64,000 nt of DNA, taken from NCBI GenBank assembly GCA_965218935.1, contig CBDCMH010000007.1:310001-374000 (forward strand), written 5' to 3'. This document shows, one piece after another, positions 17,152-26,061 of the stretch. Position numbers and translations under genes: made by a program. Origin of the DNA: JADFOI01 sp965218935 (GTDB lineage Bacteria > Acidobacteriota > UBA6911 > RPQK01 > JADFOI01). The first letter of the stretch is position 1; each line of letters begins with the position of its first letter. A model generated the notes under the pieces. That model saw nothing but the letters and a program-made list of their open reading frames with translations. It was not told where the DNA came from and ran no database searches.

Positions 17152-18280
17152 GCAGGATTTAATCGGGAAGATCCAAGGCGAAACGGAGCAGATCCTTGAG
17201 TTGCTGCGCAACCTGGTGGAACTTGAGAGTCCAAGTCACCGCAAGGATCTGGTCGATCAGGTGGGTTTCATGATTGCGGAGCACCTGGGTGCCCAGGGAT
17301 TGATCCCCCAGGTGGTCTCCCGAGAAGAAGTCGGCGATGTGGTTTGGGCGGAGTGGGGCGAGAAGGAAGAAGGACGCATTCTTGTGCTTTGCCACCTGGA
17401 CACGGTCTGGGAAGAGGGCAGTCTGGCTCGAAATCCGTTTCGCGTCGAGGAGGGTCGAGTTTACGGACCTGGGATTTTCGATATGAAGGCCGGTGTCGCC
17501 GCCACATTGAAAATTCAGGAGTACCTGGCGCGAGGTTGGATCCGTCCCCGCCGGAGAGTACGTTTTCTCTATACAACGGACGAAGAGCTGACCAGCGCTC
17601 ACAGCCGGGAATTCATTGAGGGTTTTGCCCAGGAGAGTGACCTGGTGTTGATCACGGAACCGCCACTTCCGGGTGGCCACCTGAAGACCTCTCGAAAAGG
17701 GGTGGGAAGCTACGTTATCAAGGTGCATGGGAAATCAGCCCATTCCGGCTTGGAGCCCGAGAAGGGAATCAACGCGGTGGAGGAAATGGCACGGCAGATT
17801 GAGGGCATCCACGCTCTGTCAGCGCCCGCCCAGGGGACCACGGTGACGGTCACGATGGTTCGAGGAGGGCATGCTATCAATGCCATCGCGGAGCTGGCTG
17901 AGGCTACCGTGGATACACGGTTTAGAACTCCTGAAGAAGGAGATCGAGTCGACGGTCAGATTCGCCGTCTCAAGACCCATGTCCCCGGCGCCCGCCTCGA
18001 AATCGAAGGGGGTATTGACCGGCCTCCCATGGTCAAAACACCACGCTCTGAAGAACTGTTTGAGTCGGCTCAGAAGATCGCGGCGCAACTGGGATTCGAT
18101 TTAGGTGAAGGAGAAAGCGGTGGCGGAAGTGACGGGAATATTACTGCCGGCCTGGGAGTTACAACCCTGGATGGTTTGGGTATTCCCGGAGATGGAGCCC
18201 ATGCCTGGCATGAGCATATCGAGATCGATGCCCTGGCCCCGCGTATTGCTCTGCTGGCCCGTCTCATCGAGCGCCTCTAG
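17144..18280 (+). CDS. M20-family zinc metallopeptidase (glutamate carboxypeptidase-like)
   Basis: A 378-residue protein beginning at GTG 17144. The M20 metal site is complete: CHLDTVW (His, Asp), GPGIFDMKAG (bridging Asp), TTDEE (catalytic Glu and ligand Glu), and a C-terminal HEHIE His. The dimerisation domain lies about residues 185-295 (KVHGKSAHSGLEPEKGINAV). It resembles carboxypeptidase G2/ArgE-DapE relatives and should release a C-terminal or acylated amino acid in the cytoplasm. Its overlap with the dapF-like gene suggests a linked substrate, possibly a cell-wall or diaminopimelate-derived compound; that is inference. Confidence 0.85.
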   Translation: MSEQDLIGKIQGETEQILELLRNLVELESPSHRKDLVDQVGFMIAEHLGAQGLIPQVVSREEVGDVVWAEWGEKEEGRILVLCHLDTVWEEGSLARNPFRVEEGRVYGPGIFDMKAGVAATLKIQEYLARGWIRPRRRVRFLYTTDEELTSAHSREFIEGFAQESDLVLITEPPLPGGHLKTSRKGVGSYVIKVHGKSAHSGLEPEKGINAVEEMARQIEGIHALSAPAQGTTVTVTMVRGGHAINAIAELAEATVDTRFRTPEEGDRVDGQIRRLKTHVPGARLEIEGGIDRPPMVKTPRSEELFESAQKIAAQLGFDLGEGESGGGSDGNITAGLGVTTLDGLGIPGDGAHAWHEHIEIDALAPRIALLARLIERL

Positions 18281-18418
18281 CGCGCTTCGCGCGCAGAAAA
18301 TAGAAAATAGAAAAGAGGCCATAGCGCACTTCGCGCGCGTTCACAGGTTCCAGTTTGGGATTTGGAATTTGGGATTTTGAATTTCAGCCGGTCTGCCGGC
18401 TGCGGTCCGTTGTCAGAT
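18280..18418. repeat. Composite repeat, copy 1
   Basis: In order: a GCGCGC-TTC-GCGCGC hairpin (18280-18294), AGAAAATAGAAAATAGAAAA, a second degenerate GCGC hairpin (about 18325-18340), a run of GGATTT/GGAATTT/GGGATTTT units, CAGCCGGTCTGCCGGCTG (18385-18402) and TTGTCAG. The same modules occur at 29.6 and, inverted, at 33.2 kb. The GCGCGC hairpin starts at the last base of the M20 stop codon. Confidence 0.75.
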
Positions 18419-18508
18419 TCCCCTCGTTTGACTAATTTTCGTCTTCTGAGTAAGTTTGCTTCCAGATGTCGGCACTTGAAGCGAAACCTGAACCTGGACG
18501 GAGATTGA

Positions 18509-19765
18509 ATGACTGAGAAGAAAATTAGAATGCCCGATAAGGGAGAAAAGATCACATTCGCCAACGGAAATATACAGGTCCCGAAGAATCCCATCATTCC
18601 TTTTATTGAAGGAGACGGCATTGGGGTGGACATCTGGCGAGCCACCCGGCAAGTCGTGGATGCGGCGGTTGAAAACGCATACGGAGGAGAGCGCTCGATT
18701 GCCTGGTGTGAAGTATTTGCGGGGGAGAAGGCAAAGAGCAAGTTCGACGAGTGGCTGCCCCAGGACACAGTGGACGCCATCTCTGATTTGCTGGTGGCCA
18801 TCAAAGGACCCCTGACCACTCCGGTGGGGACGGGAATTCGCAGCCTGAATGTGACGTTGCGCCAGGTGTTGAACCTGTACAGTTGTGTGCGGCCTTGTCG
18901 CTACATCGAGGGGGTTCCCTCACCGGTCAGAGAGCCGCACAAGCTCAACGTGGTCATCTTTAGGGAGAACATAGAGGACGTCTATGCTGGCATTGAATGG
19001 GAGCAGGGAAGTAAGGAGGTCAAGGAAATCATCCACTTCCTGAATTCGAAATTTTCGACTGGGATTCGGGAGGATTCAGGCATCGGCGTGAAGCCGATCT
19101 CCGTTTTTGGAACCCAACGTCTGGTGCGCAAGGCCATTCGCTATGCCCTGGATCACGGGCGAAGGCGTGTCACCCTCGTGCACAAGGGCAATATCATGAA
19201 GTTCACCGAGGGAGCATTCCGGGACTGGGGTTATCAGCTGGCTGAAGAAGAGTTTTCGGAAGTTTGCCTCAATGAGGACGAGCTGTGGGAAAAACATGGC
19301 GGGAAAATCCCCGATGGAAAAATTGTGATCAATGATCGCATTGCCGATGCCATGTTTCAACAAATACTCTTGCGCCCCGATGAATACGAGGTGATCACCG
19401 CACCGAATTTAAATGGGGACTACCTTTCCGATGCATGTGCTGCACAGGTGGGGGGATTGGGGATGGCGCCGGGTGCCAATATTGGCGACCAGGTGGCGCT
19501 TTTTGAGGCTACTCACGGTACGGCACCCAAATATGCGGGGCAGGACAAGGTCAATCCCGGTTCCTTGGTTCTCTCGGCAGTGATGATGCTGGAACATTTG
19601 GGATGGCAGGAATCCGCCGATCTGATTAATTCAGGTCTGTGTAAGGCCATTTCACAAAAGCGCGTGACCTATGATCTGGAGCGGCAAATGGAGGGAGCAA
19701 CCCTCTTGAAGACCAGCGAGTTTGGGGCAGCAATCATTGAAAACATGAACGGTGAGGGGAGTTAG
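18509..19765 (+). CDS. icd: NADP-dependent isocitrate dehydrogenase
   Basis: A 418-residue TCA-cycle enzyme, isocitrate to 2-oxoglutarate. The family signatures are intact: IEGDGIGVDIWRATRQVVDAA, VGTGIRSLNVTLRQ (the isocitrate-binding Ser that is phosphorylated in enteric bacteria), RENIEDVYAGIEW, LVHKGNIMKFTEGAF (catalytic Lys) and the NADP region GATHGTAPKYAG-like segment. Length and motif order match the prokaryotic dimeric type. It abuts mdh with no intergenic base, so the two are certainly one transcript. Confidence 0.96.
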   Translation: MTEKKIRMPDKGEKITFANGNIQVPKNPIIPFIEGDGIGVDIWRATRQVVDAAVENAYGGERSIAWCEVFAGEKAKSKFDEWLPQDTVDAISDLLVAIKGPLTTPVGTGIRSLNVTLRQVLNLYSCVRPCRYIEGVPSPVREPHKLNVVIFRENIEDVYAGIEWEQGSKEVKEIIHFLNSKFSTGIREDSGIGVKPISVFGTQRLVRKAIRYALDHGRRRVTLVHKGNIMKFTEGAFRDWGYQLAEEEFSEVCLNEDELWEKHGGKIPDGKIVINDRIADAMFQQILLRPDEYEVITAPNLNGDYLSDACAAQVGGLGMAPGANIGDQVALFEATHGTAPKYAGQDKVNPGSLVLSAVMMLEHLGWQESADLINSGLCKAISQKRVTYDLERQMEGATLLKTSEFGAAIIENMNGEGS

Positions 19766-20704
19766 ATGCGGGCGAAAGTGACCGTTGTGGGGAGCGGGGC
19801 CGTCGGTTCGACCACCGCCTTGCGCCTGGTGGAACAACAACTAGCCGATGTAGTGTTAGTGGATATCCTGGAAGGTGTCCCCCAGGGAAAGGCACTGGAT
19901 CTGGCCGAAGCAGGACCCATAGAAGGCTACGATTTTCAACTGACAGGATCCAATGATTATGAAGCCAGCCAGGGTTCGGACATTGTGGTCATTACGGCCG
20001 GTCTGCCCCGTAAACCCGGGATGAGCCGCGATGATCTTCTCCTGAAGAACGCTGGAATCGTGAAGGAAGTCACGGAAAACATTACTCGCCACAGCCCCGA
20101 TGCCATCATCATCGTGGTGAGTAACCCGTTGGATGCCATGTGCCAGGTGGCCAAATTTGTGAGTGGTTTTCCAAGGGAACGTCTTCTGGGAATGGCTGGA
20201 ATTCTGGATTCTGCCCGTTTTCGGACTTTCATCGCCTGGGAGCTCAACGTATCCGTTGAGGACACCCATGCCTTTGTTTTGGGCGGGCACGGTGACACCA
20301 TGGTGCCTCTAGCACGATATTCCACCGTGGCCGGCATCCCCATCACTGAGCTCATGGCAGAAGACCGTGTGGAAGCCCTCATCCAGCGCACGCGGGATGG
20401 TGGCGCAGAGATCGTAAAGCTGCTCAAGATGGGAAGTGCCTACTACGCTCCCTCCGCGGCAGTGGCTGAGATGGTTGCCGCCATTTTGAGAGACAAGAAG
20501 AAGATTCTTCCCTGTTGCACTTACCTTCAGGGTGAATATGGAATCAATGATCTATACGTTGGAGTGCCGGTGAAGTTAGGCCGGAAGGGAATAGAGGAGA
20601 TCATTGAAATCAGCCTGAGCAAGGAAGAGGAAGCTCAAATTCAGAACTCCGCCGCTGCCGTTCAGCAACTGGTGGATGTCCTGAAGGAAAACGACTTCCT
20701 CTGA
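19766..20704 (+). CDS. mdh: Malate dehydrogenase (LDH-like type)
   Basis: A 312-residue NAD-dependent enzyme interconverting malate and oxaloacetate. It has the Rossmann start VTVVGSGAVGSTTA, Asp in LVDI (NAD preference), the substrate loop AGLPRKPGMSRDDLL with Arg typical of malate rather than lactate dehydrogenase, VSNPLDAM, and the catalytic His in GGHGDTMVP. The ATG follows the icd stop directly, giving an icd-mdh TCA operon. It is convergent with lysA. Confidence 0.95.
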   Translation: MRAKVTVVGSGAVGSTTALRLVEQQLADVVLVDILEGVPQGKALDLAEAGPIEGYDFQLTGSNDYEASQGSDIVVITAGLPRKPGMSRDDLLLKNAGIVKEVTENITRHSPDAIIIVVSNPLDAMCQVAKFVSGFPRERLLGMAGILDSARFRTFIAWELNVSVEDTHAFVLGGHGDTMVPLARYSTVAGIPITELMAEDRVEALIQRTRDGGAEIVKLLKMGSAYYAPSAAVAEMVAAILRDKKKILPCCTYLQGEYGINDLYVGVPVKLGRKGIEEIIEISLSKEEEAQIQNSAAAVQQLVDVLKENDFL

Positions 20705-20710
20705 GTCTAA

Positions 20711-20722
20711 AGGGACGTCCCT
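20711..20722. terminator. Possible bidirectional stop structure between mdh and lysA
   Basis: A perfect 12-bp palindrome AGGGACGTCCCT lies in the 16-bp gap between two convergent genes, overlapping the lysA stop. It has no T run and is short, so the terminator role is only a guess. Confidence 0.25.
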
Positions 20723-21953
20723 AACGAGCGAGATCCTCGTAGGTTTCTCTCTGGCGAATGAGTTGGCAATCCTCTCCGTCCACTAGAATTTCGGGGGCTC
20801 TGAGACGAGAGTTGTAGTTGGAAGCGAGGACGAAGCCATAGGCTCCCACGTTCATCACGGCCAGGTAGTCCCCTGATTTCAGTGGTGGCAATAATCGGTT
20901 CTGGGCGAAAAAGTCCCCTGTTTCGCAGACCGGACCCACCACGTCCAACTCGATTTCCGGCTCTTCCTGTTGCTCAACCGGTTGGATCTCATGATAGGCC
21001 TGATAGAGAGCAGGACGCATGAGGTCATTCATGGCACCATCTACGATCAAAAAATGCTTTTTACGGTTGACCTTGTGATAGAGGACCTTATTCACCAGCA
21101 CACCCGTATTTCCCACAATGAACCGTCCAGGCTCGAAGAGGATTTGATACTCCTCTCGATGCTCTTTGAGAAACTCGGCGTAAGATCCTAGATCGGCTTC
21201 TTCTTCGTCTTTGTAGGGAATACCGATTCCTCCTCCCAGGTCCAGATGCCCGATGGGCAGACCCTTGGTCTCAAACCTGGCAGCTGCCGCCTTAAGTTCA
21301 AGAAAGGCATCCAAGAAGGGCTGGATCTCCAGAATCTGGGAGCCGATGTGAAAGCCCAGACCCACCAGTTGTACATGGCGAGATTGTTTCAGTAAATCAA
21401 TGATTTCCTCGATCCCATCCATGCTGATGCCGAACTTGTGCTGTTGGAGGCCCGTGGCAACATAGGGATGGGTTAGGGACTCCACGTTGGGATTCATCCT
21501 CAAGGAAATCTTGGGGTGGGCATCGTTTTTCTCAGCCAGGGCCATAAAGGCTTTCAATTCTTCCATCGACTCAATATTGAGGCTCAAAAGGGGCATTTTC
21601 AGAGTTGTTTCAAACTCCTCGACGGTCTTTCCGACACCGCTGAAAATGATTCGTTCTGGATCCGCTCCAATCTTACTCAGTAGGTAGAGCTCGCCTCCCG
21701 AGACCACGTCAAAGCCGCTCCCTTCCTCCTGCAGTAAGGTCAGGATAGCCCGATTTGAGTTGGCCTTGACGGCATAGCAGATCAGCGGGTCGAGGGCTTC
21801 AAAGGTGCGGCGGAAGGACCGGTAGTTTTGGCGGATTGCGTTCTTGCTGTAAACGTAGCAGGGTGTACCGAACTGTTGGGCGATCCTGCTCAGGGGAACT
21901 CCTTCGCACTGGAGTTCTCCCTGATGGTAGTGAAAAGCTTGGTTGAGGAGCAT
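20721..21953 (-). CDS. lysA: Diaminopimelate decarboxylase
   Basis: A 410-residue PLP enzyme making L-lysine from meso-diaminopimelate. The PLP lysine lies in CYAVKANSN (about residue 63). HIGSQI, GGGIGIPY and EPGRFIV build the cofactor site. PVCETGDFFA provides the active-site Cys of the opposite subunit, and NVGAYGF is near the end. The start MLLNQAFHYHQGELQCEGV fits the family. The complete IS lies 50 bp upstream of the ATG, so the native promoter has probably been displaced. Confidence 0.95.
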   Translation of the reverse strand: MLLNQAFHYHQGELQCEGVPLSRIAQQFGTPCYVYSKNAIRQNYRSFRRTFEALDPLICYAVKANSNRAILTLLQEEGSGFDVVSGGELYLLSKIGADPERIIFSGVGKTVEEFETTLKMPLLSLNIESMEELKAFMALAEKNDAHPKISLRMNPNVESLTHPYVATGLQQHKFGISMDGIEEIIDLLKQSRHVQLVGLGFHIGSQILEIQPFLDAFLELKAAAARFETKGLPIGHLDLGGGIGIPYKDEEEADLGSYAEFLKEHREEYQILFEPGRFIVGNTGVLVNKVLYHKVNRKKHFLIVDGAMNDLMRPALYQAYHEIQPVEQQEEPEIELDVVGPVCETGDFFAQNRLLPPLKSGDYLAVMNVGAYGFVLASNYNSRLRAPEILVDGEDCQLIRQRETYEDLAR

Positions 21954-21998
21954 GAGCTGAAGGGCAGGATATTAGCAGAGGGGGTTCGAGAGTGTCTA

Positions 21999-22003
21999 CT
22001 TGG
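21999..22003. other. Target-site duplication CTTGG, left
   Basis: CTTGG directly precedes the IS end CGAATTGCCTCATC and is repeated directly after the other IS end at 23504-23508. Confidence 0.9.
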
Positions 22004-23503
22004 CGAATTGCCTCATCAAAAATCTATTCGAAATGGATACGTTGCCTCATTAAAAAATCTATTCGAAATTGCCTGGCCCTGAGCAGGGGAATAGAAGTGT
22101 CCTCCATGAAGGAATGGAGGGCACCAATGAGGTTAACGATGGCAGAAAAGCGTGTATTGATCAAAAGTTTTGCCCCCCGCTACCGGAAGAAGGGCAAGAA
22201 GGTGAAGGGGGAAGTGTTGACGGAGTTTACCCAAATGACGGGCTACAACCGCTGCTATGGAGCCTATCTGCTTCGCCACCAGGGCAAGCGGATCCGGTTG
22301 AGCCCCAAGCTGGTGGCGGTAGGGGATATCGGCAAGAGAGTACGGCGAGAGCGGGCCCGCAAATACGACCAGAAAGTTCTAAAGGCGCTGACGATGATCT
22401 GGGAGATACTGGACTATTTGTGTGGCAAACGTCTGGTCGCGATTTTGCCGGAAGTGGTACCCATTTTACAAAGACATGGGGAACTGAAAGTGGATGCCAG
22501 CACCCATGAGCGGTTGATGCAGATCAGCGCCGCCACCATCGATCGGCTGCTGGAGCCCGAAAGGTGCAAGCACCGTCTCAAAGGACGATCCGGAACCAAG
22601 CCGGGAACGCTGCTCAAACACCAGATTCCGATCAAGCGTTTCGCCGACTGGCAGGAGGATCGCCCCGGTTTTGTGGAAGTGGACCTGGTGGGCCATGAGG
22701 GAGGCCAGGGTCGGGGGGACTACCTTCAAACCCTGGATGTGACGGACGTGTACACGGGCTGGACAGAGGTCCGAGCGGTGCGCAATAAGGCCCAGGTGTG
22801 GGTCCTGGAAGCGATGAAGCTGCTTCAGAAGCGCTCGCCCTTCCCTTGGCTGGGGATGGCTTCGGACAACGGCAGCGAGTTCATCAACAAGCACTTGATT
22901 CGTTTTTGTGAGCAGGAAAAGATCAGCTTCAGCCGAACCCGCCCCTCGCGCAAGAATGACAACCCTTATGTGGAGCAGAAAAACTATTCGGTGGTTCGGC
23001 GGGCCGTGGGTTATGCTCGCTACGAGGGAGAGCGAGAACAGGAGCTGGTGAACGAGTTGTACGATCGGCTGCGACTGCAGATCAACTTTTTCAAGCCGGT
23101 CATGAAGATGGTGGCCAAGCAACGTCGAGGGTCTCGGATCTGGAAAAAGTATGATGTGCCGAAAACTCCCTACCGGAGGATCTGCGAGTCCCCTGAGGTG
23201 GCGGACAAGATCAAGCGGGAACTGGCCCGAGAGTATGAGAAGCTCAATCCGGCCCAGCTGGCACGGCAGATCGGCTGGCTTCAGAATTGCCTTTTGCTCA
23301 AACCGACTCCTGAGCAGAAGAAACGATGGGAAGCGGGCTGGATGTGAAAATCTTTCTCTTGCTGCAGGCTGCGGGTGTTGGGCAAGGGGTTGCCACTCCT
23401 CTGGTTGGTGCTTTTTACCACCACTTTTTGCAATCCCTTTCGGATAGATTCTTAGTGAGGCAACGAATACCCTTTGGAATAGATTTTTACGTGAGGCAAC
23501 GGG
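22004..23503 (+). mobile_element. Complete 1500-bp insertion sequence, copy 1
   Basis: The ends are CGAATTGCCTCATCAAAAAT on the left and, inverted, CCCGTTGCCTCACGTAAAAA on the right. They are flanked by the 5-bp duplication CTTGG. Each end holds two tandem copies of a 34-36-bp unit TTGCCTCA...ATCTATTC..AAA (left units at 22008 and 22042), probably transposase-binding sites. The same 1500 bp with its own target duplication is at 60034-61533, which fixes the boundaries independently. It is inserted in the short divergent gap between lysA and the epimerase gene. Confidence 0.95.
22127..23347 (+). CDS. DDE (rve/integrase-core) transposase, IS481/ISNCY-like
   Basis: A 406-residue transposase. The basic N-terminal part has a helix-turn-helix region (FTQMTGYNRCYGAYLLR). 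The catalytic core about residues 185-345 carries Asp in VEVDLVGHEG, Asp in ASDNGSEF and Glu in NPYVEQKN, the D-D-E triad of rve transposases. The frame is open across the left IS end. ATG 22127 is preferred because GGAGGG lies about 6 nt upstream, but ATG 22106 is also possible. Complete and presumably active, since an apparently identical copy exists at 60190-61410. Confidence 0.93.
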   Translation: MRLTMAEKRVLIKSFAPRYRKKGKKVKGEVLTEFTQMTGYNRCYGAYLLRHQGKRIRLSPKLVAVGDIGKRVRRERARKYDQKVLKALTMIWEILDYLCGKRLVAILPEVVPILQRHGELKVDASTHERLMQISAATIDRLLEPERCKHRLKGRSGTKPGTLLKHQIPIKRFADWQEDRPGFVEVDLVGHEGGQGRGDYLQTLDVTDVYTGWTEVRAVRNKAQVWVLEAMKLLQKRSPFPWLGMASDNGSEFINKHLIRFCEQEKISFSRTRPSRKNDNPYVEQKNYSVVRRAVGYARYEGEREQELVNELYDRLRLQINFFKPVMKMVAKQRRGSRIWKKYDVPKTPYRRICESPEVADKIKRELAREYEKLNPAQLARQIGWLQNCLLLKPTPEQKKRWEAGWM

Positions 23504-23541
23504 CTTGGCCGGTATCGGATAGCAGGCCTCGGCGGTAGAAT

Positions 23542-24507
23542 GTGTCCATCGTGGCACCTGAATTCGATGTGGTTACAGGAGGAGCAGGTTTTATCGGCTC
23601 CCATCTATGCCGCGCTCTTTTGAGACAGGGTCGAAGCCTTCGCATCCTGGACAACTTTTCCGCCGGCACCCTGGAAAACGTAGCACGGATACAGAAGCAG
23701 CACCCGGATCGATGTGAGGTTTACGAACAGGATATTCGTGAGTTGAGCGAGCTGAAGAAACTCTTTCAGGAGGCGGGTACCGTTTATCACCAGGCCGCCA
23801 TCACCTCGGTCCAAAAATCCGTGGAAGATCCTCTGGAGTGCAACAGTGTCAATGTGGAAGGGACTTTAAAGGTTTTGGTGGCCGCCAGAGACGCAGGAGT
23901 TCGAAAGGTGATCTTTGCCAGCAGTACTTCCGTTTATGGGGACTCCGAGCGCCTTCCCAAGCAAGAGGAGATGAAGCCCGAGCCGATTTCTCCATATGCT
24001 GTGACCAAGTATGTGGGCGAGCTTTACTGCAAGATTTTCTCTGAAATACACGAGTTGCCGACTCTTGCCCTGCGTTACTTCAATGTTTTTGGTCCTAAGC
24101 AGGATCCTAAATCCGAGTATGCCGCCGTAGTGCCCCGTTTTATTACCCGAATCCTGGGTGGGAAGAGCCCTATCATCTACGGTGACGGAGAACAAAGCCG
24201 GGACTTTGTCTTTGTCGAGGACGTGGTCGCAGCCAATCTTTTGGCGGCTGCTTCAGATGTCCGGGGAACCCATCTGAATATCGCATGCGGCCAGGCATTT
24301 TCAGTCAATGAAGTGGCCATGATGATTAATGACATTCTGGGTCTGGAACTCGAGCCGATCTACAAACCAGCTCGTCTGGGAGACGTCCGCCGCTCGGAAG
24401 CCGATATCTCCCAGGCCAGCAAGCTCATTGGTTTCACGCCCAAGTTTTCACTCCGCAACGGTTTGGACCAGACGGTGGAGTGGTTTCAGAAAAGGTGTCC
24501 TGAATGA
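23542..24507 (+). CDS. NAD-dependent UDP-sugar epimerase (GalE/WbpP-like SDR)
   Basis: A 321-residue extended short-chain dehydrogenase. The NAD loop is TGGAGFIGSH (about residues 12-21). The catalytic set is SSTSVYGD and Tyr-Ala-Val-Thr-Lys (YxxxK), and ALRYFNVFGP and YGDGEQSRDFVFVEDV are typical of UDP-hexose or UDP-HexNAc 4-epimerases. Exact substrate is uncertain. A GTG start at 23542 is assumed, only 34 bp after the IS, so its promoter must lie in or across the IS. It opens the surface-polysaccharide group together with the UDP-sugar dehydrogenase that follows. Confidence 0.87.
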   Translation: MSIVAPEFDVVTGGAGFIGSHLCRALLRQGRSLRILDNFSAGTLENVARIQKQHPDRCEVYEQDIRELSELKKLFQEAGTVYHQAAITSVQKSVEDPLECNSVNVEGTLKVLVAARDAGVRKVIFASSTSVYGDSERLPKQEEMKPEPISPYAVTKYVGELYCKIFSEIHELPTLALRYFNVFGPKQDPKSEYAAVVPRFITRILGGKSPIIYGDGEQSRDFVFVEDVVAANLLAAASDVRGTHLNIACGQAFSVNEVAMMINDILGLELEPIYKPARLGDVRRSEADISQASKLIGFTPKFSLRNGLDQTVEWFQKRCPE

Positions 24508-24715
24508 TGCATAGGTTCTTGTCGCGAAGCGGGGTAGGGGCGAGCCGGGGCTGTCAGGATTGCAAAGACTCCGGAATGAGGGAGGCACCTCAGGTGCCTC
24601 CCTCATTCCGGAGGATCTCTGCCATATTCCTGGAGTTCCTCCCAAGCGTGGTGCCGCGGGCAGGGGCGGATGATTTCGTTGGTGCAGTAGAGAATTTATG
24701 CATAGTCCGGGTTAG
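24505..24715. repeat. MITE-like element, copy B
   Basis: About 210 bp from the epimerase stop codon to CCGGGTTA. The left end is ATGCATAGGTTCTTG; the right end read on the minus strand is CTAACCCGGACTATGCATAAA followed by TTCTC. The interior carries the 41-bp palindrome at 24571-24611. It is closely similar to copy A at both ends, with more divergence in the centre. Confidence 0.8.
24571..24611. repeat. 41-bp perfect palindrome inside element B
   Basis: Arms CCGGAATGAGGGAGGCACCT and exact complement around one C. Compared with the copy A palindrome, the arms differ at position 2 (C for A) and position 9 (A for T), and the other arm differs at the matching positions, so pairing is kept. Confidence 0.9.
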
Positions 24716-24732
24716 AGGAGGGAATCGCTAGC

Positions 24733-26025
24733 ATGGATCTAAAGCAAAAGATATTGAGCAAGAAGGCCCAGATTGGTGTCGTCGGTGTGGGCTATGCCGG
24801 ACTGCCTCTGGCCATGGAATTTGCGCGCAGTGGCTTCAAAGTGCACGGCATCGATGTGGATGATGAGAAGGTCAAAGATCTCAACGAAGGGAAGTCCCAC
24901 ATTGAGGACGTCAAGGACGACATTCTCCAGTTTGCCATCCGTGCAGGATGCTTCAAGGCTCACTCAGACTACGAAGTGGTCTCACAGTTGGACTGCGTGA
25001 TTCTGTGTGTTCCTACCCCTTTGCGTCAGACCAAGGATCCCGATATCAGCTATATCGTCAATGCGGCCCAGACCGTCAAAAAACACCTGCACAAGGGTAT
25101 GCTGATCGTTTTGCAGAGCACCACCTATCCAGGCACCACCGACGAAGTCCTGAGGGCGGAGTTTGAGAGTGAGGATGTTCAGATCGGCAAGGATCTCTTC
25201 CTGGGGTTTTCTCCCGAGCGGATTGATCCAGGCAACCTCAAGTTTACCATCAAGAACACCCCCAAGATTGTGGGGGGGATCACCCCTCAATGCACCGAGA
25301 TGGCCAAGACGCTTTATGAGCAAGCCATTGAATCGGTGATTCCCGTATCTTCGGCAGCGGCGGCAGAAATGGTGAAGCTGCTAGAGAACACTTTCCGGGC
25401 TGTGAACATAGGGCTGGTCAACGAAATTGCCATCATGTGCGAAAAACTGGGAATCTCTGTCTGGGAAGTGATCGAGGCCGCCGCCACCAAACCTTTTGGC
25501 TTCATGCCCTTTTTCCCGGGTCCCGGTCTGGGTGGACACTGTATTCCCATTGATCCTCTCTACCTGTCCTGGAAACTGAAGATGCTCAACTACAATGCGC
25601 GTTTTATTGAGTTGGCCAGTGAGGTCAACACTCAGATGCCGGAATATTGTGTCTATCGAATCGTGGGAGTCCTGAACCGGAATCAAAAGTGTGTGAACGG
25701 GACAAAGGTCCTGCTCATAGGCCTGACTTATAAAAAGAACGTCAGCGATGTGCGGGAATCCCCCGCTTTGGACATGACCCGGCTGCTGGAGAGTGGCGGG
25801 GCACAAGTGGACTATTCAGATCCCTATGTTTCACAAATGAATATTGATGACGTCGTGAAGAAATCCGTGTCTCTTGAGCCAGCAACGATCCAGGAGTACG
25901 ACCTGGTGGTGATGGTGACCAATCATTCTGATTTTGATTACGAAATGATCCAGAAGTCGGCGCAGTTGATTTTCGATGCTCGAAACGTCTTCAGAGAAGC
26001 TTTCGACAACGTGGTCAAGCTCTAA
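24733..26025 (+). CDS. UDP-N-acetyl-hexosamine 6-dehydrogenase (WbpA/WecC family)
   Basis: A 430-residue nucleotide-sugar dehydrogenase, two NAD-linked oxidations turning UDP-HexNAc into the uronic acid. It has the Rossmann motif GVVGVGYAGLPLA, the central LLENTFRAVNIGLVNE segment, the catalytic Cys in PGLGGHCIPIDP, and the C-terminal LLIGLTYKKNVSDVRESPA domain. The sequence pattern is closer to WbpA-type UDP-GlcNAc dehydrogenases than to UDP-glucose dehydrogenase. With the epimerase upstream it would make UDP-GlcNAcA/GalNAcA-type donors for the glycosyltransferases downstream. Confidence 0.9.
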   Translation: MDLKQKILSKKAQIGVVGVGYAGLPLAMEFARSGFKVHGIDVDDEKVKDLNEGKSHIEDVKDDILQFAIRAGCFKAHSDYEVVSQLDCVILCVPTPLRQTKDPDISYIVNAAQTVKKHLHKGMLIVLQSTTYPGTTDEVLRAEFESEDVQIGKDLFLGFSPERIDPGNLKFTIKNTPKIVGGITPQCTEMAKTLYEQAIESVIPVSSAAAAEMVKLLENTFRAVNIGLVNEIAIMCEKLGISVWEVIEAAATKPFGFMPFFPGPGLGGHCIPIDPLYLSWKLKMLNYNARFIELASEVNTQMPEYCVYRIVGVLNRNQKCVNGTKVLLIGLTYKKNVSDVRESPALDMTRLLESGGAQVDYSDPYVSQMNIDDVVKKSVSLEPATIQEYDLVVMVTNHSDFDYEMIQKSAQLIFDARNVFREAFDNVVKL

Positions 26026-26061
26026 AAATCGTGGTGGGTGTGTTCAAGCGGGTATGATTTG

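Noticed and set aside
22466..23557. Long frames antisense to the transposase (also 59971-61071)
   Set aside because: Shadow frames of a real, motif-bearing gene.
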